From Nematostella vectensis (Eukaryota; Cnidaria; Anthozoa; Actiniaria; Edwardsiidae): a DNA stretch of 60,000 nt. The stretch covers positions 14,046,951 to 14,106,950 of the forward strand of contig NC_064041.1 in the NCBI RefSeq assembly GCF_932526225.1, written 5' to 3'. The position numbers were made by a program, and so were the translations under genes. Of this stretch, positions 11,242-22,911 are shown in pieces. The notes under the pieces are model-generated. The model saw only the letters and a list, made by a program, of their open reading frames with translations. It did no database searches and had not been told where the DNA came from. Every line of letters begins with the position of its first letter. The first letter of the stretch is position 1.

Positions 11242-14200
11242 TTATGGATACTGGCGCTTGCCAATTCCAAGAAACGTCTTGTTAGATCCCATTGTGTACT
11301 TGCCTGCATCTAGAAGAAAATATTCAGTTATCAATTCGCATTTGATTAAAATTTGGTCGCGCGGTTGTCCAGAACACTTGCGCACTTTAGATATACAGAT
11401 TACATCTGAACTCTCCAGGATCTACACTTGGCCATAGTATTATTCGTAGTCGTTATCAAAATCCTTTGGTCGCCTTTTTAGAAATTGGCTGTTTGCTTCG
11501 CTTATTGAGGGAAATACCCATTAGATCGCGCGCTCTTATAAGGGAAAATCAAAAGGGCGACTTGGGACAAGTCTAAACACATGACCACTCCATATGTCCC
11601 ATTAGTACTGTGCGCATGTACAGCTTGCCTTCGTCAACCCGCATCATTCGCATGTTAAGTGCCTTTGATCACAAATCTATTTGGTTAAAAATCACTTCAA
11701 TAAGGCTCGTTTTGTTGGTTTCTCTATGTACCAATAAGGCTGTCCCTCGCGTGCACCCCACCTCGTTTTGTTGGTTTCTCTATGTACCAATAAGGCTGTC
11801 CCTCGCGTGCACCCCGCCTCGTTTTGTTGGTTTCTCTATGTACCAATAAGGCAGTCCCTCGCGTGCACCCCACCTCGTTTTGTTGGTTTCTCTATGTACC
11901 AATAAGGCAGTCCCTCGCGTGCACCCCACCTCGTTTTGTTGGTTTCTCTATGTACCAATAAGACTGTCCCTCGCGTGCACCCCACCTCGTTTTGTTGGTT
12001 TCTCTATGTACCAATAAGGCTGTCCCTCGCGTGCACCCCACCTCGTTTTGTTGGTTTCTCTATGTACCAATAAGGCTGTCTCTCGCGTGCACCCCACCTC
12101 GTTTTGTTGGTTTCTCTATGTACCAATAAGGCTGTCCCTCGCGTGCACCCCACCTCGTTTTGTTGGTTTCTCTATGTACCAATAAGGCTGTCCCTCGCGT
12201 GCACCCCACCTCGTTTTGTTGGTTTCTCTATGTACCAATAAGGCAGTCCCTCGCGTGCACCCCACCTCGTTTTGTTGGTTTCTCTATGTTCCAATAAGGC
12301 TGTCCCTCGCGTGCACCCCACCTCGTTTTGTTGGTTTCTCTATGTACCAATAACGCTGTCCCTCGCGTGCACCCCACCTCGTTTTGTTGGTTTCTCTATG
12401 TACCAATAACGCTGTCCCTCGCGTGCACCCCACCTCGTTTTGTTGGTTTCTCTATGTACCAATAAGGCAGTCCCTCGCGTGCACCCCACCTCGTTTTGTT
12501 GGTTTCTCTATGTACCAATAAGGCTGTCCCTCGCGTGCACCCCACCTCGTTTTGTTGGTTTCTCTATGTACCAATAAGGCAGTCCCTCGCGTGCACCCCA
12601 CCTCGTTTTGTTGGTTTCTCTATGTACCAATAAGGCTGTTCCTCGCGTGCACCCTACCTCGTTTTGTTGGTTTCTCTATGTACCAATAAGGCTGTCCCTC
12701 GCGTGCACCCCACCTCGTTTTGTTGGTTTCTCTATGTACCAATAACGCTGTCCCTCGCGTGCACCCCACCTCGTTTTGTTGGTTTCTCTATGTACCAATA
12801 AGGCAGTCCCTCGCGTGCACCCCACCTCGTTTTGTTGGTTTCTCTATGTACCAATAACGCTGTCCCTCGCGTGCACCCTACCTCGTTTTGTTGGTTTCTC
12901 TATGTACCAATAACGCTGTCCCTCGCGTGCACCCCACCTCGTTTTGTTGGTTTCTCTATGTAGCAATAAGGCAGTCCCTCGCGTGCACCCCACCTCGTTT
13001 TGTTGGTTTCTCTATGTACCAATAAGGCTGTCCCTCGCGTGCACCCCACCTCGTTTTGTTGGTTTCTCTATGTACCAATAAGGCAGTCCCTCGCGTGCAC
13101 CCCACCTCGTTTTGTTGGTTTCTCTATGTACCAATAACGCTGTCCCTCGCGTGCACCCCACCTCGTTTTGTTGGTTTCTCTATGTACCAATAACGCTGTC
13201 CCTCGCGTGCACCCCACCTCGTTTTGTTGGTTTCTCTATGTACCAATAACGCTGTCCCTCGCGTGCACCCCACCTCGTTTTGTTGGTTTCTCTATGTACC
13301 AATAACGCTGTCCCTCGCGTGCACCCCACCTCGTTTTGTTGGTTTCTCTATGTACCAATAACGCTGTCCCTCGCGTGCACCCCACCTCGTTTTGTTGGTT
13401 TCTCTATGTACCAATAACGCTGTCCCTCGCGTGCACCCCACCTCGTTTTGTTGGTTTCTCTATGTACCAATAAGGCTGTCCCTCGCGTGCACCCCACCTC
13501 GTTTTGTTAGTTTCTCTATGTACCAATAAGGCTGTCCCTCGCGTGCACCCCACCTCGTTTTGTTAGTTTCTCTATGTACTAATAAGGCTGTCCCTCGCGT
13601 GCACCCCACCTCGTTTTGTTGGTTTCTCTATGTACCAATAACGCTGTCCCTCGCGTGCACCCCACCTCGTTTTGTTGGTTTCTCTATGTACCAATAAGGC
13701 AGTCCCTCGCGTGCACCCCACCTCGTTTTGTTGGTTTCTCTATGTACCAATAACGCTGTCCCTCGCGTGCACCCTACCTCGTTTTGTTGGTTTCTCTATG
13801 TACCAATAACGCTGTCCCTCGCGTGCACCCCACCTCGTTTTGTTGGTTTCTCTATGTAGCAATAAGGCAGTCCCTCGCGTGCACCCCACCTCGTTTTGTT
13901 GGTTTCTCTATGTACCAATAAGGCTGTCCCTCGCGTGCACCCCACCTCGTTTTGTTGGTTTCTCTATGTACCAATAAGGCAGTCCCTCGCGTGCACCCCA
14001 CCTCGTTTTGTTGGTTTCTCTATGTACCAATAACGCTGTCCCTCGCGTGCACCCCACCTCGTTTTGTTGGTTTCTCTATGTACCAATAACGCTGTCCCTC
14101 GCGTGCACCCCACCTCGTTTTGTTGGTTTCTCTATGTACCAATAACGCTGTCCCTCGCGTGCACCCCACCTCGTTTTGTTGGTTTCTCTATGTACCAATA

Positions 14201-17200
14201 ACGCTGTCCCTCGCGTGCACCCCACCTCGTTTTGTTGGTTTCTCTATGTACCAATAACGCTGTCCCTCGCGTGCACCCCACCTCGTTTTGTTGGTTTCTC
14301 TATGTACCAATAACGCTGTCCCTCGCGTGCACCCCACCTCGTTTTGTTGGTTTCTCTATGTACCAATAACGCTGTCCCTCGCGTGCACCCCACCTCGTTT
14401 TGTTGGTTTCTCTATGTACCAATAAGGCTGTCCCTCTTGTGCACCCTACCTCGTTTTGTTGGTTTCTCTATGTACCAATAAGGCTGTCCCTCGCGTGCAC
14501 CCCACCTCGTTTTGTTGGTTTCTCTATGTACCAATAACGCTGTCCCTCGCGTGCACCCCACCTCGTTTTGTTGGTTTCTCTATGTACCAATAACGCTGTC
14601 CCTCGCGTGCACCCCACCTCGTTTTGTTGGTTTCTCTATGTAGCAATAAGGCAGTCCCTCGCGTGCACCCCACCTCGTTTTGTTGGTTTCTCTATGTACC
14701 AATAAGGCTGTCCCTCGCGTGCACCCTACCTCGTTTTGTTGGTTTCTCTATGTAGCAATAAGGCTGTCCCTCGCGTGCACCCCACCTCGTTTTGTTGGTT
14801 TCTCTATGTACCAATAAGGCTGTCCCTCTCGTGCACCCCACCTCGTTTTGTTGGTTTCTCTATGTACCAATAAGGCTGTCCCTCGCGTGCACCCCACCTC
14901 GTTTTGTTGGTTTCTCTATGTACCAATAAGGCTGTCCCTCGCGTGCACCCCACCTCGTTTTGTTGGTTTCTCTATGTACCAATAAGGCTGTCCCTCGCGT
15001 GCACCCCACCTCGTTTTGTTGGTTTCTCTATGTACCAATAAGGCTGTCCCTCGCGTGCACCCTACCTCGTTTTGTTGGTTTCTCTATGTAGCAATAAGGC
15101 TGTCCCTCGCGTGCACCCCACCTCGTTTTGTTGGTTTCTCTATGTACCAATAAGGCTGTCCCTCGCGTGCACCCCACCTCGTTTTGTTGGTTTCTCTATG
15201 TACCAATAAGGCTGTCCCTCGCGTGCACCCCACCTCGTTTTGTTGGTTTCTCTATGTACCAATAAGGCTGTCCCTCGCGTGCACCCCACCTCGTTTTGTT
15301 GGTTTCTCTATGTACCAATAAGGCTGTCCCTCGCGTGCACCCCACCTCGTTTTGTTGGTTTCTCTATGTACCAATAAGGCTGTCCCTCGCGTGCACCCCA
15401 CCTCGTTTTGTTGGTTTCTCTATGTACCAATAAGGCTGTCCCTCGCGTGCACCCCACCTCGTTTTGTTGGTTTCTCTATGTACCAATAAGGCTGTCCCTC
15501 GCGTGCACCCCACCTCGTTTTGTTGGTTTCTCTATGTACCAATAAGGCTGTCCCTCTCGTGCACCCCACGTCGTTTTGTTGGTTTCTCTATGTACCAATA
15601 AGGCTGTCCCTCGCGTGCACCCCACCTCGTTTTGTTGGTTTCTCTATGTACCAATAAGGCTGTCCCTCGCGTGCTCCCTACCTCGTTTTGTTGGTTTCTC
15701 TATGTAGCAATAAGGCTGTCCCTCTCGTGCACCCTACCTCGTTTTGTTGGTTTCTCTATGTACCAATAAGGCAGTCCCTCGCGTGCACCCCACCTCGTTT
15801 TGTTGGTTTCTCTATGTACCAATCAGGCTGTCCCTCGCGTGCACCCCACCTCGTTTTGTTGGTTTCTCTATGTACCAATACGGCTGTCCCTCGCGTGCAC
15901 CCTACCTCGTTTTGTTGGTTTCTCTATGTACCAATACGGCAGTCCCTCGCGTGCACCCCACCTCGTTTTGTCGGTTTCTCTATGTACCAATAAGGCAGTC
16001 CCTCGCGTGCACCCTACCTCGTTTTGTTGGTTTCTCTATGTACCAATAAGGCAGTCCCTCGCGTGCACCCCACCTCGTTTTGTTGGTTTCTCTATGTACC
16101 AATAAGGCTGTCCCTCGCGTGCACCCCACCTCGTTTTGTTGGTTTCTCTATGTACCAATAAGGCTGTCCCTCTTGTGCACCCTACCTCGTTTTGTTGGTT
16201 TCTCTATGTACCAATAAGGCTGTCCCTCGCGTGCACCCCACCTCGTTTTGTTGGTTTCTCTATGTACCAATAAGGCTGTCCCTCGCGTGCACCCTACCTC
16301 GTTTTGTTGGTTTCTCTATGTACCAATAAGGCAGTCCCTCGCGTGCACCCCACCTCGTTTTGTTGGTTTCTCTATGTACCAATAAGGCAGTCCCTCGCGT
16401 GCACCCCACCTCGTTTTGTTCGTTTCTCTATGTAGCAATAAGGCTGTCCCTCGCGTGCACCCCACCTCGTTTGTTGGTTTCTCTATGTACCAATAAGGCT
16501 GTCCCTCGCGTGCACCCCACCTCGTTTTGTTGGTTTCTCTATGTACCAATAAGGCTGTCCCTCGCGTGCACCCCACCTCGTTTTGTTGGTTTCTCTATGT
16601 AACAATAAGGCTGTCCCTCTTGTGCACCCTACCTCGTTTTGTTGGTTTCTCTATGTACCAATAAGGCTGTCCCTCGCGTGCACCCCACCTCGTTTTGTTG
16701 GTTTCTCTATGTACCAATAAGGCTGTCCCTCGCGTGCACCCCACCTCGTTTTGTTGGTTTCTCTATGTACCAATAAGGCAGTCCCTCGCGTGCACCCCAC
16801 CTCGTTTTGTTGGTTTCTCTATGTAGCAATAAGGCTGTCCCTCGCGTGCACCCCACCTCGTTTTGTTGGTTTCTCTATGTACCAATAAGGCTGTCCCTCG
16901 CGTGCACCCCACCTCGTTTTGTTGGTTTCTCTATGTACCAATAAGGCTGTCCCTCGCGTGCACCCCACCTCGTTTTGTTGGTTTCTCTATGTACCAATAA
17001 GGCTGTCCCTCGCGTGCACCCCACCTCATTTTGTTGGTTTCTCTATGTACCAATAAGGCAGTCCCTCGCGTGCACCCCACCTCGTTTTGTTGGTTTCTCT
17101 ATGTACCAATAAGGCTGTCCCTCGCGTGCACCCCACCTCGTTTTGTTGGTTTCTCTATGTACCAATAAGGCTGTCCCTCGCGTGCACCCCACCTCGTTTT

Positions 17201-20200
17201 GTTGGTTTCTCTATGTACCAATAAGGCTGTCCCTCGCGTGCACCCCACCTCGTTTTATTGGTTTCTCTATGTACCAATAAGGCAGTCCCTCGCGTGCACC
17301 CTACCTCGTTTTGTTGGTTTCTCTATGTACCAATAAGGCTGTCCCTCGCGTGCACCCCACCTCGTTTTGTTGGTTTCTCTATGTACCAATAAGGCTGTCC
17401 CTCGCGTGCACCCTACCTCGTTTTGTTGGTTTCTCTATGTACCAATAAGGCTGTCCCTCGCGTGCACCCCACCTCGTTTTGTTGGTTTCTCTATGTACCA
17501 ATAAGGCTGTCCCTCGCGTGCACCCCACCTCGTTTTGTTGGTTTCTCTATGTACCAATAAGGCTGTCCCTCGCGTGCACCCTACCTCGTTTTGTTGGTTT
17601 CTCTGTGTAGCAATAAGGCTGTCCCTCGCGTGCACCCTACCTCGTTTTGTTGGTTTCTCTATGTACCAATAAGGCTGTCCCCCTCGTGCACCCCACCTCG
17701 TTTTGTTGGTTTCCCTATGTACCAATAAGGCTGTCCCTCGCGTGCACCCCACCTCGTTTTGTTAGTTTCTCTATGTACCAATAAGGCTGTCCCTCGCGTG
17801 CACCCCACCTCGTTTTGTTGGTTTCTCTATGTACCAATAAGGCTGTCCCTCGCGTGCACCCCACCTCGTTTTGTTGGTTTCTCTATGTACCAATAAGGCT
17901 GTCCCTCGCGTGCACCCCACCTCGTTTTGTTAGTTTCTCTATGTACCAATAAGGCTGTCCCTCGCGTGCACCCCACCTCGTTTTGTTAGTTTCTCTATGT
18001 ACTAATAAGGCTGTCCCTCGCGTGCACCCCACCTCGTTTTGTTGGTTTCTCTATGTACCAATAAGGCTGTCCCTCGCGTGCACCCCACCTCGTTTTGTTG
18101 GTTTCTCTGTGTACCAATAAGGATGTCCCTCGCGTGCACCCCACCTCGTTTTGTTGGTTTCTCTATGTACCAATAAGGCTGTCCCTCGCGTGCACCCCAC
18201 CTCGTTTTGTTAGTTTCTCTATGTACCAATAAGGCTGTCCCTCGCGTGCACCCCACCTCGTTTTGTTAGTTTCTCTATGTACTAATAAGGCTGTCCCTCG
18301 CGTGCACCCCACCTCGTTTTGTTGGTTTCTCTATGTACCAATAAGGCTGTCCCTCGCGTGCACCCCACCTCGTTTTGTTGGTTTCTCTGTGTAGCAATAA
18401 GGATGTCCCTCGCGTGCACCCCACCTCGTTTTGTTGGTTTCTCTATGTACCAATAAGGCTGTCCCTCGCGTGCACCCCACCTCGTTTTGTTGGTTTCTCT
18501 ATGTACCAATAAGGCAGTCCCTCGCGTGCACCCCACCTCGTTTTGTTGGTTTCTCTATGTACCAATAAGGCTGTCCCTCGCGTGCACCCCACTTCGTTTT
18601 GTTGGTTTCTCTATGTACCAATAAGGCTGTCCCTCGCGTGTACCCCACCTCGTTTTGTTGGTTTCTCTATGTACCAATAAGGCTGTCCCTCGCGTGCACC
18701 CCACCTCGTTTTGTTGGTTTCTCTATGTACCAATAAGGCAGTCCCTCGCGTGCACCCCACCTCGTTTTGTTGGTTTCTCTATGTACCAATAAGGCTGTCC
18801 CTCGCGTGCACCCCACTTCGTTTTGTTGGTTTCTCTATGTACCAATAAGGCTGTCCCTCGCGTGTACCCCACCTCGTTTTGTTGGTTTCTCTATGTACCA
18901 ATAAGGCTGTCCCTCGCGTGCACCCCACCTCGTTTTGTTGGTTTCTCTATGTACCAATAAGGCTGTCCCTCGCGTGCACCCCACCTCGTTTTGTTAGTTT
19001 CTCTATGTACCAATAAGGCTGTCCCTCGCGTGCACCCAACCTCGTTTTGTTAGTTTCTCTATGTACCAATAAGGCTGTCCCTCGCGTGCACCCCACCTCG
19101 TTTTGTTGGTTTCTCTATGTACCAATAAGGCTGTCCCTCGCGTGCACCCCACCTCGTTTTGTTGGTTTCTCTATGTACCAATAAGGCTGTCCCTCGCGTG
19201 CACCCCACCTCGTTTTGTTAGTTTCTCTATGTACCAATAAGGCTGTCCCTCGCGTGCACCCCACCTCGTTTTGTTGGTTTCTCTATGTACCAATAAGGCT
19301 GTCCCTCGCGTGCACCCCACCTCGTTTTGTTGGTTTCTCTGTGTAGCAATAAGGATGTCCCTCGCGTGCACCCTACCTCGTTTTGTTGGTTTCTCTATGT
19401 ACCAATAAGGCTGTCCCTCGCGTGCACCCCACCTCGTTTTGTTGGTTTCTCTGTGTACCAATAAGGATGTCCCTCGCGTGCACCCCACCTCGTTTTGTTG
19501 GTTTCTCTATGTACCAATAAGGCTGTCCCTCGCGTGCACCCCACCTCGTTTTGTTAGTTTCTCTATGTACCAATAAGGCTGTCCCTCGCGTGCACCCCAC
19601 CTCGTTTTGTTAGTTTCTCTATGTACTAATAAGGCTGTCCCTCGCGTGCACCCCACCTCGTTTTGTTGGTTTCTCTATGTACCAATAAGGCTGTCCCTCG
19701 CGTGCACCCCACCTCGTTTTGTTGGTTTCTCTGTGTAGCAATAAGGATGTCCCTCGCGTGCACCCCACCTCGTTTTGTTGGTTTCTCTATGTACCAATAA
19801 GGCTGTCCCTCGCGTGCACCCCACCTCGTTTTGTTGGTTTCTCTATGTACCAATAAGGCAGTCCCTCGCGTGCACCCCACCTCGTTTTGTTGGTTTCTCT
19901 ATGTACCAATAAGGCTGTCCCTCGCGTGCACCCCACTTCGTTTTGTTGGTTTCTCTATGTACCAATAAGGCTGTCCCTCGCGTGTACCCCACCTCGTTTT
20001 GTTGGTTTCTCTATGTACCAATAAGGCTGTCCCTCGCGTGCACCCCACCTCGTTTTGTTGGTTTCTCTATGTACCAATAAGGCAGTCCCTCGCGTGCACC
20101 CCACCTCGTTTTGTTGGTTTCTCTATGTACCAATAAGGCTGTCCCTCGCGTGCACCCCACTTCGTTTTGTTGGTTTCTCTATGTACCAATAAGGCTGTCC

Positions 20201-22911
20201 CTCGCGTGTACCCCACCTCGTTTTGTTGGTTTCTCTATGTACCAATAAGGCTGTCCCTCGCGTGCACCCCACCTCGTTTTGTTGGTTTCTCTATGTACCA
20301 ATAAGGCTGTCCCTCGCGTGCACCCCACCTCGTTTTGTTAGTTTCTCTATGTACCAATAAGGCTGTCCCTCGCGTGCACCCCACCTCGTTTTGTTAGTTT
20401 CTCTATGTACCAATAAGGCTGTCCCTCGCGTGCACCCCACCTCGTTTTGTTGGTTTCTCTATGTACCAATAAGGCTGTCCCTCGCGTGCACCCCACCTCG
20501 TTTTGTTGGTTTCTCTATGTACCAATAAGGCTGTCCCTCGCGTGCACCCCACCTCGTTTTGTTAGTTTCTCTATGTACCAATAAGGCTGTCCCTCGCGTG
20601 CACCCCACCTCGTTTTGTTGGTTTCTCTATGTACCAATAAGGCTGTCCCTCGCGTGCACCCCACCTCGTTTTGTTGGTTTCTCTGTGTAGCAATAAGGAT
20701 GTCCCTCGCGTGCACCCTACCTCGTTTTGTTGGTTTCTCTATGTACCAATAAGGCTGTCCCTCGCGTGCACCCCACCTCGTTTTGTTAGTTTCTCTATGT
20801 ACCAATAAGGCTGTCCCTCGCGTGCACCCCACCTCGTTTTGTTGGTTTCTCTATGTACCAATAAGGCTGTCCCCCTCGTGCACCCCACCTCGTTTTGTTG
20901 GTTTCTCTATGTACCAATAAGGCTGTCCCCCTCGTGCACCCCACCTCGTTTTGTTAGTTTCTCTATGTACCAATAAGGCTGTCCCTCGCGTGCACCCTAC
21001 CTCGTTTTGTTGGTTTCTCTATGTACCAATAAGGCTGTCCCTAGCGTGCACCCCACCTCGTTTTGTTGGTTTCTCTTTGTACCAATAAGGCTGTCCCTCG
21101 CGTGCACCCCACCTCGTTTTGTTGGTTTCTCTATGTAGCAATAAGGCTGTCCCTCGCGTGCACCCCATCTCGTTTTGTTGGTTTCTCTATGTTCCAATAA
21201 GGCTGTCCCTCGCGTGCACCCCACCTCGTTTTGTTGGTTTCTCTATGTAGCAATAAGGCAGTCCCTCGCGTGCACCCCACCTCGTTTTGTTGGTTTCTCT
21301 GTGTAGCAATAAGGCTGTCCCTCGCGTGCACCCTACCTCGTTTTGTTGGTTTCTCTATGTACCAATAAGGCAGTCCCTCGCGTGCACCCCACCTCGTTTT
21401 GTTGGTTTCTCTATGTAGCAATAAGGCTGTCCCTCTCGTGCACCCTACCTCGTTTTGTTGGTTTCTCTATGTACCAATAAGGCTGTCCCTCGCGTGCACC
21501 CTACCTCGTTTTGTTGGTTTCTCTATGTACCAATAAGGCTGTCCCTCGCGTGCACCCCACCTCGTTTTGTTGGTTTCTCTATGTTCCAATAAGGCTGTCC
21601 CTCGCGTGCACCCTACCTCGTTTTGTTGGTTTCTCTATGTAGCAATAAGGCAGTTCCTCGCGTGCACCCTACCTCGTTTTGTTGGTTTCTCTATGTACCA
21701 ATAAGGCTGTCCCTCGCGTGCACCCCACCTCGTTTTGTTGGTTTCTCTATGTACCAATAAGGCTGTCCCTCGCGTGCACCCTACCTCGTTTTGTTGGTTT
21801 CTCTATGTACCAATAAGGCTGTCCCTCGCGTGCACCCCACCTCGTTTTGTTGGTTTTTCTATGTACCAATAAGGCTGTCCCTCGCGTGCACCCTACCTCG
21901 TTTTGTTGGTTTCTCTATGTAGCAATAAGGCAGTTCCTCGCGTGCACCCTACCTCGTTTTGTTGGTTTCTCTATGTACCAATAAGGCTGTCCCTCGCGTG
22001 CACCCTACCTCGTTTTGTTGGTTTCTCTATGTACCAATAAGGCAGTTCCTCGCGTGCACCCTACCTCGTTTTGTTGGTTTCTCTATGTACCAATAAGGCT
22101 GTCCCTCGCGTGCACCCTACCTCGTTTTGTTGGTTTCTCTATGTACCAATAAGGCTGTCCCTCGCGTGCACCCCACCTCGTTTTGTTGGTTTCTCTATGT
22201 ACCAATAAGGCTGTCCCTCGCGTGCACCCTACCTCGTTTTGTTGGTTTCTCTATGTAGCAATAAGGCAGTTCCTCGCGTGCACCCTACCTCGTTTTGTTA
22301 GTTTCTCTATGTACCAATAAGGCTGTCCCTCGCGTGCACCCTACCTCGTTTTGTTGGTTTCTCTATGTACCAATAAGGCTGTCCTTCGCGTGCACCCTAC
22401 CTCGTTTTGTTGGTTTCTCTATGTACCAATAAGGCTGTCCTTCGCGTGCACCCCACCTCGTTTTGTTGGTTTCTCTATGTACCAATAAGGCTGTCCCTCG
22501 CGTGCACCCTACCTCGTTTTGTTGGTTTCTCTATGTACCAATAAGGCTGTCCCTCGCGTGCACCCCACCTCGTTTTGTTGGTTTCTCTATGTACCAATAA
22601 GGCTGTCCCTCGCGTGCACCCTACCTCGTTTTGTTGGTTTCTCTATGTACCAATAAGGCTGTCCCTCGCGTGCACCCTACCTCGTTTTGTTGGTTTCTCT
22701 ATGTACCAATAAGGCTGTCCTTCGCGAGCACGCGCGTTTGCGGCAGTCCGCAGGAGTTTGGGTGGCAGCGGGCGCGGTTTTGTGTAGTCCCCCGGGAGGT
22801 GCCCGTGTAGCTTGCGATCAATCAGGTTCGTAAAGTTAGGCCCTCCGATCCGCGTCAGTGTACCGTCTACTTCGTGCTGAAAGCGAATCATCGCCTGTGC
22901 CTCCTTGTGAT
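11242..22911 (-). CDS. unrecognised protein, last two exons split by an 11.4-kb minisatellite intron
   Basis: Exon 22681-22911 (231 nt: 2 nt, 76 codons, 1 nt) joins exon 11242-11309 (2 nt plus 22 codons with TAA) in correct phase. The acceptor of the second is ttttcttctag. The first exon encodes HKEAQAMIRFQHEVDGTLTR, then a GGPNFTNLIDRKLHGHLPGD stretch, a Pro-rich PRPLPPKLLR stretch and QPYWYIEKPTKR. The second encodes DAGKYTMGSNKTF, LGIGKRQYP and stop. The protein is basic, with no signal peptide or membrane segment in the visible part. I do not recognise the family. Its acceptor (ctag, weak pyrimidine tract) is less certain, and translation could instead start at the ATG at 22891. Upstream exons were not found with confidence. 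Support is phase closure, ordinary-looking protein sequence, and a repeat array seeded at its donor. Confidence 0.6.
11706..22680 (-). repeat. 56-bp minisatellite, about 196 copies, copied from exon end plus 5' splice site
   Basis: An 11-kb array, read on the - strand as about 46 bp of coding end (GEGQPYWYIEKPTKR-type sequence, ending CAAAACGAG) followed by a donor (gtgggg or gtaggg) and a few intron bases. The first copy next to the exon at 22681 is the coding one (gaaggacagcc). Later copies have gagggacagcc. Because 56 is not a multiple of three, the - strand reads through all three frames every 168 bp, which explains the many short open frames. Single-base variants (cggcag, cacgct, gtgtagc, ttgttag) mark higher-order blocks. 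The left end at 11706 is a truncated unit. Confidence 0.93.
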
